Part shown: positions 23,847 to 33,463 of the stretch, piece by piece
Numbering within the stretch: position 1 is the first letter of the stretch
How the letters are laid out: every line of letters starts with the position of its first letter
Assembly (NCBI GenBank): GCA_016871195.1
Contig: VFZN01000011.1
Span: 28,773-92,772 of the forward strand
DNA length: 64,000 bases
Direction of reading: 5' to 3'
Source of the DNA: Acidobacteriota bacterium
GTDB lineage: Bacteria > Acidobacteriota > Vicinamibacteria > Vicinamibacterales > UBA2999
Translations under genes and position numbers: made by a program
The notes under the pieces: generated by a model
Databases searched by the model: none
Told to the model about the DNA's origin: nothing
The model's input: the letters and a program-made list of their open reading frames with translations, nothing else

Positions 23847-25804
23847 GCTTTCATCCCGCGATGCCCTACGGCACGCAGCAGTGGCACCGTTCGCAGCGGG
23901 CCCAGCTGCCCGAGGGGCCCGAGTTCAGCTTCACCCCCGAGCGGCGCGCCCGGTTCGAGGAGTTCGCGTCGCACTACGCGCCCGAGCACCGCAAGTCGGC
24001 CGTGCTGCATGCGCTCTATCTGGCCCAGGAGCAGCAGGGCTACATCTCGGCCAATGCCGCGCGGCACGTCGCCGAGGTCATCGGCTGCACGACCGCCGAG
24101 GTTGAAGATGTCGTGTCGTACTACGTGATGTTCCACCGCACGCCGGTGGGCACCTATGTGCTGCAGGTGTGCACGACGCTGTCGTGTGCGCTGGTGGGTG
24201 CCGAGCGCGTCGTCGAGGAGATGTGCCGGGTGCTGGGCATCAAGCCCGGCGAGACCGATCCCACGGGCATGTTCACGGTGATGCCGATGGAATGCCTCGG
24301 CGCCTGCGATCGGGCCCCGGTCATGATGGTCAACAACGACCACTGGCACGAACGGCTCGGGCCCGATCAGGTACCGGCGCTGCTCGAGGACATGCGGACC
24401 CGCGGAGTGCAGGCCCTGTCGGGCTGCCACCTCGACGTCGAACGCCAGCCGGCGTCGGCCTCGCAGGGCCGCACGACTACGCCCTGCCGCCCGAAGGCCA
24501 ACCCCGACTACGAACCCGTGCTCACCAAGTACGTGTTCACGCCCGGGGGCAACACGCTCGAGCACTACCTCGCCCATCAGCAGGGCTACGAAGGCCTGCG
24601 CAAGGCGCTGGCCCTGACGCCCGATCAGGTCATTGACGAAGTCAAGAAGTCGGGCCTGCGCGGACGCGGCGGCGCCGGCTTCCCGACGGGGATGAAGTGG
24701 CAGTTCGTCGACAAGAACTCGCCGAAACCCAAGTACATCGTGTGCAACGCCGACGAGAGCGAGCCGGGCACATTCAAGGACCACATGCTGATGGAGCGCA
24801 ATCCCCATCTGCTGGTCGAAGGCTCGCTCATCGGCTGCTACGCCATTCAGTCGAGCGCGGCCTATATTTACATCCGCGGCGAGTTCCAGCACCTGTTCGC
24901 CCCGCTGCAGAAGGCCATCGATGATGCGCGCGCGGCCGGGTATGTCGGGAAGAACATCCTCGGCACCGGGTTCAACTGCGAGGTCTACCTGCACCGCGGT
25001 GCGGGTGCCTACGAGGCCGGCGAGGAAACGGCCCTGCTCGAGTCGCTCGAAGGCAAGCGGGCGCAGCCGCGTTTCAAGCCGCCATTCCCTGCGGTGGAAG
25101 GTGCATGGGGCTGCCCGACGGCGGTCAACAACGTCGAGACGCTGTGCAACGTGCCGCTGATCCTGACGCGCGGGTCTGAGTGGTACGCCGCGCTCGGCCC
25201 GGAAAAGAATGGCGGTCCCAAGCTGTTCTGCGTCAGCGGGCATGTGAAAACCCCGGGCGTCTTCGAGGCGCCGATGAAGGTCACCCTCAAGGAACTGATT
25301 GAGGATTACGCCGGCGGCGTGCGTGACGGGCACACGCTCAAGGGCGTGATTCCCGGCGGGTCGTCCGTGCCGATTCTGCTGCCCGACCAGATCGACATTC
25401 CCGCCAGCTTCGATGGCGTGCAGCAGGCCGGGTCGCTCCTCGGGTCAGCGGCCATCATGGCCTTCGACGACACCACCGACATGGTGTGGCTGGCCGAAAA
25501 CCTGCTGCACTTCTACATGCACGAGTCGTGCGGCAAGTGCACCCCGTGCCGCGAAGGCACGCACTGGCTCTATCAGTTGCTGCACCGCATGCTGCACGGC
25601 GAGGGTTCCGAGAAGGACATCGCGCTCATGCAGAGCGTGGCGACGCAGATCAACGGCAAGACGCTGTGCGCATTCGGCGATGCGGCCGCGACCCCGGTGC
25701 TGACCACGCTCAAGTGGTTCAAGCCAGAATTTGAAGCCTACGCGCGCGGTGAACGCCCGACGCCAGCCGACTACCGCGCCGCGGTACTTGTGGAGACGCA
25801 CTGA
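23843..25804 (+). CDS. nuoEF: Fused NADH-quinone oxidoreductase subunits E and F
   Basis: 653 aa single open frame. Residues ~25-190 are NuoE, with the [2Fe-2S] ligands in QVCTTLSCALVG and MECLGACDRAP. After a Pro/Ser/Thr linker around residues 200-220, NuoF follows from VLTKYVFTPGG onward, with GRGGAGFPTGMKW (FMN/NADH site) and cluster N3 ligands in SCGKCTPCREG and TLCAFGDAA. No stop or ribosome site separates the halves, so this is a genuine fusion, as seen for HoxF-type hydrogenase subunits. An internal GTG at 24519 could in principle start NuoF but has no support. The start overlaps nuoD as ATGA. The next gene is nuoH, not nuoG. Confidence 0.9.
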   Translation: MSFHPAMPYGTQQWHRSQRAQLPEGPEFSFTPERRARFEEFASHYAPEHRKSAVLHALYLAQEQQGYISANAARHVAEVIGCTTAEVEDVVSYYVMFHRTPVGTYVLQVCTTLSCALVGAERVVEEMCRVLGIKPGETDPTGMFTVMPMECLGACDRAPVMMVNNDHWHERLGPDQVPALLEDMRTRGVQALSGCHLDVERQPASASQGRTTTPCRPKANPDYEPVLTKYVFTPGGNTLEHYLAHQQGYEGLRKALALTPDQVIDEVKKSGLRGRGGAGFPTGMKWQFVDKNSPKPKYIVCNADESEPGTFKDHMLMERNPHLLVEGSLIGCYAIQSSAAYIYIRGEFQHLFAPLQKAIDDARAAGYVGKNILGTGFNCEVYLHRGAGAYEAGEETALLESLEGKRAQPRFKPPFPAVEGAWGCPTAVNNVETLCNVPLILTRGSEWYAALGPEKNGGPKLFCVSGHVKTPGVFEAPMKVTLKELIEDYAGGVRDGHTLKGVIPGGSSVPILLPDQIDIPASFDGVQQAGSLLGSAAIMAFDDTTDMVWLAENLLHFYMHESCGKCTPCREGTHWLYQLLHRMLHGEGSEKDIALMQSVATQINGKTLCAFGDAAATPVLTTLKWFKPEFEAYARGERPTPADYRAAVLVETH

Positions 25805-25805
25805 G

Positions 25806-26867
25806 ATGAGTGGCGTGCTTGACTGGCTCACCATGCCCCAGACCATCTTCTTCCTGGCGGTCACCGGGGTGGTCTTCCTCGCCCTGCAGGTGTCTGCCGC
25901 CGTCTTCGTGTATGCCGAACGCAAGGTCGCGGCATTCATGCAGCAGCGCTACGGTCCCTACCTCGTCGGGCCCAAGGGCCTGCTGCAGCCCATCGCCGAC
26001 ATCGTCAAGCTGGTCTTCAAGGAAGAGCTGAGGCCGAAAGCAGCCGACGGCCTGCTGTTTGCGGCGGCACCGGTGATTTCGGCCATTGCGGCGTTTGCGG
26101 CCTTTGCGCCCGTGCCCTTCGGGGCCAGCACCACGTTCTTCGGGCTGCTGCCCGAGCCCATGCCGCTGCAGGTGGCCGACATCAACGTCGCGGTGCTCGT
26201 GATCTTTGCCATCACCTCGATGGGCGTCTACGGCATCGTCCTCGCCGGCTGGGCGAGCAACTCCAAGTACTCGCTGCTCGGCGGGCTGCGCAGCTCGGCG
26301 CAGATGATCAGCTACGAGCTGGCCTACGGCATGTCGCTCGCCACCATCTGCATGATCGCCGGCTCGCTGTCGCTCAGAGAGATTGTCGATGCGCAGGCCG
26401 GCTACTACTTCGGCGTGATACCGAAATGGAACGTGTTCGTGCTGTTCCCGACCGGCTTCATCGCGTTCCTCGTGTTCGGCACGGCCGGTGTCGCCGAGAC
26501 CAACCGCGCGCCCTTCGATTTTCCGGAGGCCGAGCAGGAACTGGTGGCCGGCTATCACACGGAATACAGCTCGATGAAGTTCGCGCTGTTCTTCCTGGCC
26601 GAATACATCAACATGGTCACGGCGGCGGCCGTCACCACGAACCTGTTCCTTGGCGGATGGCACGGGCCCCTCATTCCCGAGGCCTACGGCTGGATCTGGT
26701 TCCTCATCAAGCTGTTCGTGCTGTGCTTCGTCTACCTGTGGCTGCGCTGGACGCTGCCGCGCTTCCGCTACGACCAGCTGATGGCGTTCGGATGGAAGCT
26801 GCTGCTGCCCCTGGCGACCATCAATCTGCTCGTGAGTGCGGCGGGGGTGCTCTATTTTGGGCTCTGA
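25806..26867 (+). CDS. nuoH: NADH-quinone oxidoreductase subunit H
   Basis: 353 aa membrane subunit linking the quinone site to the proton channels. YAERKVAAFMQQRYGPYLVG at residues 37-56, GPKGLLQPIADIVKLVFKE and AETNRAPFDFPEAEQELVAG are the family signatures, and about eight helices are evident. It begins 1 nt after the nuoEF stop and overlaps nuoJ by 11 nt. A nuoI gene would normally follow but is absent. Confidence 0.94.
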   Translation: MSGVLDWLTMPQTIFFLAVTGVVFLALQVSAAVFVYAERKVAAFMQQRYGPYLVGPKGLLQPIADIVKLVFKEELRPKAADGLLFAAAPVISAIAAFAAFAPVPFGASTTFFGLLPEPMPLQVADINVAVLVIFAITSMGVYGIVLAGWASNSKYSLLGGLRSSAQMISYELAYGMSLATICMIAGSLSLREIVDAQAGYYFGVIPKWNVFVLFPTGFIAFLVFGTAGVAETNRAPFDFPEAEQELVAGYHTEYSSMKFALFFLAEYINMVTAAAVTTNLFLGGWHGPLIPEAYGWIWFLIKLFVLCFVYLWLRWTLPRFRYDQLMAFGWKLLLPLATINLLVSAAGVLYFGL

Positions 26868-27384
26868 TCTGATTCTCTTCGGGCTGTTCGCGGCGGTGGC
26901 CGTGATGGGGTCGCTGGCCGTCATCGGGCAGAAGAATCCCATCTACAGCGTGCTGGCCCTCATCCTGTCGTTCTTCGGCCTCTCGGGCCTCTACGTGCTG
27001 CTCGAGGCGCCGTTTGTGGCGGTCGTGCAAATCATCATCTACGCCGGCGCCATCATGGTGCTGTTCCTGTTTGTCGTGATGCTGCTCAATGTGCCGCGTG
27101 AAGATGCGGCGGAATGGGACCGCACGCATCCCTACTACCGGCCCGCGCCGGCGGTGCTGGGCAGCGCGCTGGCGGCGGCGACGCTCGGCCTGCTGGCCTG
27201 GGCCTTCAGCCGTACCCCGGGACTCGGAGCCGGCGTCGCCGATGCGCGTCCGGCCGCCTCGTCCGTCGGACAACTGGGCCGCGTGCTCTTCACCGACTAC
27301 ATGTTCGCGTTTGAAGTCACGTCGATTCTCATCCTCATTGCCATGGTGGGCGCGGTGGCGCTCGCCAGGAAGCGGGAGCAGTAA
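26857..27384 (+). CDS. nuoJ: NADH-quinone oxidoreductase subunit J
   Basis: About 175 aa, five predicted helices. [20 protein letters not shown] and [20 protein letters not shown] are diagnostic of NuoJ/ND6. The TTG at 26857 is chosen because it gives the usual short N-terminus and follows a GGGGG ribosome-like stretch; an in-frame GTG at 26836 is the alternative. It follows nuoH directly, where most operons carry nuoI. Confidence 0.88.
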   Translation: MGSDLILFGLFAAVAVMGSLAVIGQKNPIYSVLALILSFFGLSGLYVLLEAPFVAVVQIIIYAGAIMVLFLFVVMLLNVPREDAAEWDRTHPYYRPAPAVLGSALAAATLGLLAWAFSRTPGLGAGVADARPAASSVGQLGRVLFTDYMFAFEVTSILILIAMVGAVALARKREQ

Positions 27385-27389
27385 GCACC

Positions 27390-27689
27390 ATGCCGATCGG
27401 CTATTACCTGGCCCTCTCGGGCGTGCTGTTTGCGATTGGGGCGGCCGGCGTGTTCCTGCGCCGCAACCTCATCACGCTGCTGCTCTCGGTGGAAATCATG
27501 CTCAACGCCGTCAACCTGTCCTTTGTGGCGTTCGGTCGCCAGCAGGGCAGTGTCGACGGGCAGATCATCACGTTCTTCGTAATGACCGTGGCCGCCGCCG
27601 AAGCGGCGGTGGGCCTCGCTCTGGTCATTGCGCTCTTCCGCCACCGGGAATCGCTGAATCCCGAGGCGTTTACCTCGCTCAAATGGTGA
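27390..27689 (+). CDS. nuoK: NADH-quinone oxidoreductase subunit K
   Basis: 99 aa, three helices. [30 protein letters not shown] and the C-terminal [19 protein letters not shown] carry the buried glutamates of the proton path. The spacing is 5 nt after nuoJ and 4 nt before nuoL. Confidence 0.94.
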   Translation: MPIGYYLALSGVLFAIGAAGVFLRRNLITLLLSVEIMLNAVNLSFVAFGRQQGSVDGQIITFFVMTVAAAEAAVGLALVIALFRHRESLNPEAFTSLKW

Positions 27690-27693
27690 TCCA

Positions 27694-29850
27694 GTGCTCG
27701 CGCTGATTCCTCTGCTCCCGTTTGCCGGCTTCCTCGTCAATGCGACGATGGGGAAGCGCCTGCCCAAGGGCGTGTCAGGCGGCCTGGCCTCGGTGGCCAT
27801 GCTGGCGGCCTTCGCGGTTGCCGCCTCGCAGGTCTGGTCACTGATGGGCATGGCGCCCGAGGCCCGCGAGATCAACCAGGTGCTGTTCAACTGGATGGCG
27901 ACCGGGCGCTTCTCGCTCGACATGGGTTTCCGCCTCGACGCGCTGTCAGCCGTGATGATTCTCGTCATCACCGGCATCGGCTCGCTCATCCACATCTACT
28001 CGACGGCCTACATGCACGAGGAGACCGACGCCGACTTCGCGCGGTACTTCTCCTGTCTGAACCTGTTCGTCTTCTTCATGCTGCTGCTGGTGCTCGGCGC
28101 CAACGCGCTGGTGATGTTCGTCGGCTGGGAAGGCGTGGGGCTCTGCTCGTACCTGCTGATTGGCTACTACTACGAGAAAGCGTCGGCCTCGGATGCCGCG
28201 AAGAAGGCGTTTGTCGTCAATCGCGTCGGCGACTATGCCTTCATTCTGGGCTCGCTGCTGCTGTTCTGGACGGTCGGCTCACTCGACTTTGTGACCATCG
28301 GCCAGACGGTCAAGGCCATGCCGGTCGAAACCTCGTTCGGCGTGCTGTCGCTCATCACGCTGTTGCTCTTCATCGGGGCCACCGGCAAGTCGGCGCAGAT
28401 TCCGCTGTATGTGTGGCTGCCTGACGCCATGGAAGGTCCGACGCCGGTGTCGGCCCTCATCCACGCCGCGACGATGGTGACGGCGGGTGTCTACATGATT
28501 GGCCGCAATGCGGTGCTGTTCGAGCATGCCCCCATCACCCTTGGCGTGATTGCGACGGTGGGCGCGGCGACGGCCTTCCTTGCCGGGACCATCGGACTGG
28601 TGCAGAACGACATCAAGCGAGTGCTGGCCTACTCGACCGTGTCCCAGCTGGGCTACATGTTCCTCGCGATGGGCGTGGGTGCGTTCGGCGCGGGCATCTT
28701 CCATCTCTACACGCACGCATTTTTCAAGGCCTGCCTCTTCCTCGGGTCGGGCGCTGTCATTCATGCGCTGCACGGTGAGCAGGACATCCGCCACATGGGT
28801 GGGCTGAAGAAGCACCTGCCGGTCACCTACTGGACGTTCCTCATCGCCTCGCTCGCGATTGCCGGCGTGCCGGCGCTGGCCGGGTTCTTCTCGAAGGATG
28901 AGATTCTGTTCGACACCTTCCGCCACGGGCACACCGCCCTGTGGGTGGTGGGCGTGCTGACCTCGCTCATGACGGCCACCTACATGTTCCGTCTCGTGTT
29001 TCTCACCTTCCACGGTGAGGAGCGCTTCGACCCGGCCACGGTAGGTGCGCACGGGCACGGCGGCGGTCATGGCCACGGGCACGATGACCATGGGCACGAT
29101 GCCCATGCCGCTCCGGCGTCACATGCCGGCCACGGCACGCACGGCCACGGCGGACACCTGCACGATGCGCCCCCTGCGATGGCCCTTGCGCTGATTGTGC
29201 TGGCCATCGGGTCGGTGGCGGCCGGGTACATCGGCGTGCCGCACGCGCTGGGGGGCCACAATGCCCTCGGCGAGTGGCTGACACCGGTGTTCGCTCTCGA
29301 GAATACGCAGCAAGCACCACCGGCGAGCCTGAACGCGCATGCGGGCCACGCCGCCGCCGTCGAAGGTCCGATGGCCGGCGACGCGCACGCCGCCGAGGCC
29401 ACCGCGCATGGCACCGGGGCCGCGCATGGCGACCCGGCATCCGGTGAGACACACGACGAGACAGCCCTTGAACTGACGCTCATGGGCGTGTCGAGTGCGA
29501 TTGCCTTCCTCGGCATCGGCCTCGCCGCGTTTCTCTGGATTCGCAATCGGCACATTCCCGATCAGATGGCGCAGTCGTTCAGCGGCGTGCACCGGCTGCT
29601 GCTCCACAAGTACTACGTGGACGAGGCGTACGACGCCGCGATTGTGCAGCCCATCAAGGCCTTCTCGATTCATGGCCTCTGGAAAGTGGCTGATGCGCGT
29701 GTGATCGACGGCGCGGTCAACGGCGCGGGCGCGCTGGTCAACGCCGCGTCCTCGGCCCTGCGGCTTCTGCAGACCGGCTCGGTGAAAACCTACGCCGCCG
29801 GCACATTCCTTGGCGCGGTTCTGCTCCTCGCCTTCTTCCTCTGGAGATAG
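27694..29850 (+). CDS. nuoL: NADH-quinone oxidoreductase subunit L with His-rich loop
   Basis: 718 aa antiporter-like subunit. Conserved landmarks include WEGVGLCSYLLIGYYY, AQIPLYVWLPDAMEGPTPVS, HAATMVTAGVYMIGR and AYSTVSQLGYMFLAMGVG. It is longer than most homologues because of two inserts. One, at about residues 450-492, has some 14 histidines interspersed with glycine; the other, around 547-589, is Ala/His-rich. Both lie in hydrophilic loops before the long lateral C-terminal helix. The GTG start is 4 nt after nuoK. Confidence 0.92.
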   Translation: MLALIPLLPFAGFLVNATMGKRLPKGVSGGLASVAMLAAFAVAASQVWSLMGMAPEAREINQVLFNWMATGRFSLDMGFRLDALSAVMILVITGIGSLIHIYSTAYMHEETDADFARYFSCLNLFVFFMLLLVLGANALVMFVGWEGVGLCSYLLIGYYYEKASASDAAKKAFVVNRVGDYAFILGSLLLFWTVGSLDFVTIGQTVKAMPVETSFGVLSLITLLLFIGATGKSAQIPLYVWLPDAMEGPTPVSALIHAATMVTAGVYMIGRNAVLFEHAPITLGVIATVGAATAFLAGTIGLVQNDIKRVLAYSTVSQLGYMFLAMGVGAFGAGIFHLYTHAFFKACLFLGSGAVIHALHGEQDIRHMGGLKKHLPVTYWTFLIASLAIAGVPALAGFFSKDEILFDTFRHGHTALWVVGVLTSLMTATYMFRLVFLTFHGEERFDPATVGAHGHGGGHGHGHDDHGHDAHAAPASHAGHGTHGHGGHLHDAPPAMALALIVLAIGSVAAGYIGVPHALGGHNALGEWLTPVFALENTQQAPPASLNAHAGHAAAVEGPMAGDAHAAEATAHGTGAAHGDPASGETHDETALELTLMGVSSAIAFLGIGLAAFLWIRNRHIPDQMAQSFSGVHRLLLHKYYVDEAYDAAIVQPIKAFSIHGLWKVADARVIDGAVNGAGALVNAASSALRLLQTGSVKTYAAGTFLGAVLLLAFFLWR

Positions 29851-29856
29851 CGCGCA

Positions 29857-31413
29857 GTGACTGGCATCCCAATGATTTCACTCGCGATTCTGCTGCCGGT
29901 CTTCGGTGCCCTGGCGCTGCTGCTCATCGGCAACCGCGACGAGGCCAAGGACGGCTTCATCCGCAACCTCACCCTCGGGGTGTCGATGGCCACCTTCGGT
30001 GTCACGCTGGCGCTGTGGGCCACGTTCGACCAGTCGGTCACCGCACCGGCCTTCCAGTTTGTCGAGCGGCTGCCGTGGATTCCGGCCTTCGGCATCGAGT
30101 ACTACGTCGGCATCGACGGGCTCAGCCTGATGCTCATCGTGCTGACCGGCTTCCTCACGCCGATCGCGCTGCTGACGTCGTGGGAGAGCATCGAACACAA
30201 GGTGAAGGAATTCAGCATCTTCATGCTGATGCTCGAAGCCGCCATGATCGGGGTGTTTGCCTCGCTGGACCTGTTCCTGTTCTACATCTTCTGGGACATC
30301 CTCCTGATCCCGATGTATTTCCTCATCGGCATCTGGGGCTACGACCAGCGACTCTACGCGGCCATCAAGTTCATCCTCTACACCTTGGCTGGCAGCGTGC
30401 TGATGCTCATTGCCATCATCGGTCTGTCGTGGATGCACCATGCGGCCACCGGCGCATACAGCTTCGACGTGCTCGAGCTTTACGCCCTCGACATTCCGTA
30501 CAGCACCCAGTACTGGTGCTTCCTGGCCTTCGCCTTGGCGTTTGCCATCAAGGTGCCGCTGTTCCCGTTCCACACCTGGCTGCCTGACGCACACGTGCAG
30601 GCGCCGACGCCGGGCTCGGTCATCCTGGCGGGCGTGCTGCTCAAGATGGGCGGCTTCGGGCTCATCCGCTTTGCGTTCCCGCTGTTCCCCGAGGCGGCGG
30701 CCTACTTCGCTCCCTTCATCGCAACGCTGTCGGTCATCGCCATCGTCTACGGCGCACTCATTGCGATGGTGCAGCCCGACATGAAGAAGTTGGTCGCGTA
30801 TTCGTCGGTCAGCCATATGGGCTTTGTGGTGCTCGGCATCGCGGCCATGAATGTCGAAGGCGTGCAGGGGGCGTCCTATCAGATGCTGGCCCACGGCGTC
30901 AGCACCGGCGGGCTCTTCGCGCTGGTGGGTATGATGTCCGACCGAAGGCACACGCGCCTCATCAGCGAATACGGTGGCATCAAGACGGTGATGCCGCGGC
31001 TCACGGCGGCGTTCCTCATCATTACCCTGTCCTCGGTCGGCCTGCCCGGCATGAACGGGTTTGTCGGTGAGTTCCTGATCATGCTCGGGGCGTTCGGCTG
31101 GGATCCCCGCTTCGTCGTGGGCGCCGGCCTCGGCGTCATTCTGTCGGCCGTCTACATGCTCTGGATGTTCCAGCGCGTGTTTTACGGCAAGGTCACCAAC
31201 GCCCACAACCGCGACCTGCCCGATCTGTCGTTCCGCGAGTGGGCGATTATCGGGCCGCTCGTCGCGATGGCGATCGTCATGGGTGTGCTGCCGAATCTCT
31301 TCCTGAAGCCGATGGAACCTGCCGTGCGCTCGATTGTCGAGCGCGTGCAGGCGCATCAGCCTGACTCGCACGCCGCCGCCGACAGCGGCGCCGCGTCGAT
31401 GGAAGGTCACTGA
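29857..31413 (+). CDS. nuoM: NADH-quinone oxidoreductase subunit M
   Basis: 518 aa antiporter-like proton-pumping subunit, about 14 helices. YYVGIDGLSLMLIVLTGFLTP, FKVPLFPFHTWLPDAHVQAP-type sequence (here IKVPLFPFHTWLPDAHVQAP), KKLVAYSSVSHMGFVVLG and GLPGMNGFVGEFLIMLG identify NuoM. The GTG start lies 6 nt after nuoL. It ends 1 nt before nuoN. Confidence 0.94.
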   Translation: MTGIPMISLAILLPVFGALALLLIGNRDEAKDGFIRNLTLGVSMATFGVTLALWATFDQSVTAPAFQFVERLPWIPAFGIEYYVGIDGLSLMLIVLTGFLTPIALLTSWESIEHKVKEFSIFMLMLEAAMIGVFASLDLFLFYIFWDILLIPMYFLIGIWGYDQRLYAAIKFILYTLAGSVLMLIAIIGLSWMHHAATGAYSFDVLELYALDIPYSTQYWCFLAFALAFAIKVPLFPFHTWLPDAHVQAPTPGSVILAGVLLKMGGFGLIRFAFPLFPEAAAYFAPFIATLSVIAIVYGALIAMVQPDMKKLVAYSSVSHMGFVVLGIAAMNVEGVQGASYQMLAHGVSTGGLFALVGMMSDRRHTRLISEYGGIKTVMPRLTAAFLIITLSSVGLPGMNGFVGEFLIMLGAFGWDPRFVVGAGLGVILSAVYMLWMFQRVFYGKVTNAHNRDLPDLSFREWAIIGPLVAMAIVMGVLPNLFLKPMEPAVRSIVERVQAHQPDSHAAADSGAASMEGH

Positions 31414-31414
31414 G

Positions 31415-32854
31415 ATGACTACCTATTCGTTTGATGCCGTCATCCCGATCGTCTGCGTCATCCTCGCGGGGCTGGTGGTGATGCTGGCCGAAGCCTTCCG
31501 CGGCCGTGGCGAAAAGATGCCCCTGGGCGGTCTTGCCGTCATCGGTCTGGTCGGGGCGGCGGCCTCGTCTGTGCTGCTCTGGAACCGCAATGCCACCAGC
31601 TTCGGCGTGGTGACGGCTGACAATTTCGCTCTCTTCCTCAATCTTGTGCTCGTGGCGGTTGGCCTGATGACGGTGCTCATCACAGCGCAGACCGCCGACC
31701 GCGACAAGCTGCCGGCCGGCGAGTTCTATGCGACGGCGCTGTTTGCGCTGGTCGGCATGATGCTCATGGTGCAGGCGTCAGACCTGCTGGTGATGTTCCT
31801 GGCGCTCGAAACCATGTCCATCGCCGTGTATGTCATGACCGGCATCCGGCGCGAGGCGGTGAACGGGACAGAAGCTGCCTTCAAATATTTCCTGCTCGGC
31901 GCGTTCGCAAGCGCCTTTTTCCTCTACGGCGTGGCCTTCCTCTACGGCACCACCGGGTCGACCAGCCTTGACCGCATCGGCACGATCGTGGCATCGCAGG
32001 CGATGGCGCCGAATCCGCTGGTGCTGATGGCGGTTGGCATGCTGCTCGTCGGGTTTGCCTTCAAGGTGGCGGCGGTGCCGTTCCACATGTGGTCGCCCGA
32101 TGCCTATGAAGGCGCGCCGGCCGTGGTCACCGGCTTCATGTCGACCGGTGTGAAGGCGGCCGCCATCGCCGGCTTCACCCGCGTGTTCCTGTCGGCCCTT
32201 GAGCCGATGATTGGCTACTGGGCGCCGGCCCTGTGGGTGATTGCCGCCGCTACCATGGTGCTTGGCACCGTGGTCGGTGTGCAGCAGACCAGCATCAAGC
32301 GAATGCTGGCCTACTCGAGCATTGCGCACGGCGGCTACCTGCTGCTGGGCCTGCTCGCCGGCAGCGATGTGGGCAAGGCGTCAATTCTGTTCTACCTCGC
32401 CGCGTATGCCCTGACAAATCTCGGGGCCTTCGGCATCATCGCCCTGCTTGGGTCTTACAGCCGCGACAACGATAACCTGCGCGACTACGCCGGTCTCTGG
32501 CACTCGCATCCGGTCCTGGCCACGCTCATGGCGCTCTTCCTACTGTCGCTCGGCGGCTTCCCCCCGACCGCGGGATTCATCGCCAAGTGGTATGTGTTCA
32601 GCGCGGCCATCGGTGCGGGGTATTACTGGCTGGCCATCATCGGTTTTCTTTCGAGTGTGGTGTCGGTCTACTTCTATCTGCGCATCGTGGTCATGATGTT
32701 CATGACCGATCGCGACGCCCGTCCGGTACCGGCGCCGGTCACCGGCATCGCCCTGGCCGGCCTGGCGCTATCCCTGGCAGGTGTGCTCTATCTCGGCGTC
32801 CTGCCGTCGCAGGTGATCGAGTGGGCGCAGGCGTCGGTCGCCACCATCTTCTAG
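31415..32854 (+). CDS. nuoN: NADH-quinone oxidoreductase subunit N
   Basis: 479 aa, last gene of the complex I operon, antiporter-like. GTEAAFKYFLLGAFASAFFLYG, AAVPFHMWSPDAYEGAP and KRMLAYSSIAHGGYLLLGLL are diagnostic. The ATG follows the nuoM stop by 1 nt. No terminator hairpin is obvious in the 120 nt downstream. Confidence 0.94.
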   Translation: MTTYSFDAVIPIVCVILAGLVVMLAEAFRGRGEKMPLGGLAVIGLVGAAASSVLLWNRNATSFGVVTADNFALFLNLVLVAVGLMTVLITAQTADRDKLPAGEFYATALFALVGMMLMVQASDLLVMFLALETMSIAVYVMTGIRREAVNGTEAAFKYFLLGAFASAFFLYGVAFLYGTTGSTSLDRIGTIVASQAMAPNPLVLMAVGMLLVGFAFKVAAVPFHMWSPDAYEGAPAVVTGFMSTGVKAAAIAGFTRVFLSALEPMIGYWAPALWVIAAATMVLGTVVGVQQTSIKRMLAYSSIAHGGYLLLGLLAGSDVGKASILFYLAAYALTNLGAFGIIALLGSYSRDNDNLRDYAGLWHSHPVLATLMALFLLSLGGFPPTAGFIAKWYVFSAAIGAGYYWLAIIGFLSSVVSVYFYLRIVVMMFMTDRDARPVPAPVTGIALAGLALSLAGVLYLGVLPSQVIEWAQASVATIF

Positions 32855-32956
32855 CGTGTCGTGTCCGCCGTGGCTGGCCATGCGGTCACGGCGGCGCGCC
32901 TGGGTCCGCCTCTGTCTCGCGTCCCGTGCACCCTCAGGCGTCGCCGGGCATTCCGA

Positions 32957-32962
32957 TATACT
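32957..32962 (+). promoter_or_regulatory. TATACT box before acetyltransferase gene
   Basis: TATACT ends 12 nt before the ATG at 32975. No ribosome site intervenes and no -35 hexamer is apparent. Probably the promoter of the acetyltransferase/exonuclease/permease group. Confidence 0.4.
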
Positions 32963-32974
32963 CGCTCAGCAGCT

Positions 32975-33463
32975 ATGTCTGTCTCTATCGTCCCGGCGTC
33001 CGGCGCCGATGAGATCAGTGTGGTGCGACAGCTGTTCCTCGAGTATCAGCAGTCCCTGGGTATCAGCCTGTGCTTCCAGCGATTCGACGAGGAACTGGCT
33101 GGTCTGCCGGGCGACTATGCGTCCCTGCTGGGCGGGCTCTGGCTCGCACGGGTCAGCGGCGATGCGGTCGGATCCGTCGCCCTGCGCCCTGCGGGTCATG
33201 GTCGCGGCGAAATGAAGCGTCTGTATGTGCAGCCACGCATGCGTGGCCAAGGGATTGGGCAGCGGCTGGTCGACGCGGTGCTGACCGCGGCGACCGGTGC
33301 GGGATACACGAGGCTTTGCCTCGACACGCTGCCCACCATGCATGAGGCTCAGCGGATGTACAGGCGACTCGGCTTTCGCGAATGTGCCCCCTCGGATGGA
33401 CACGCCCTGCCCGGCACGGTCTTCATGGACCTCGCGTTGAATCGTGACTCGGGAGCGCGGTGA
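32975..33463 (+). CDS. GNAT-family N-acetyltransferase
   Basis: 162 aa. The acetyl-CoA binding motif appears as MKRLYVQPRMRGQGIGQRL (about residues 79-97), with LDTLPTMHEAQRMYRRLGF as motif B. The acceptor substrate is unknown. It is the head of a three-gene operon, its TGA overlapping the exonuclease start as GTGA. Confidence 0.78.
   Translation: MSVSIVPASGADEISVVRQLFLEYQQSLGISLCFQRFDEELAGLPGDYASLLGGLWLARVSGDAVGSVALRPAGHGRGEMKRLYVQPRMRGQGIGQRLVDAVLTAATGAGYTRLCLDTLPTMHEAQRMYRRLGFRECAPSDGHALPGTVFMDLALNRDSGAR

Noticed and set aside
24519..25804. Separate nuoF gene starting at GTG 24519
   Set aside because: There is no stop codon for nuoE before it and no ribosome site; a continuous fusion explains the sequence better.
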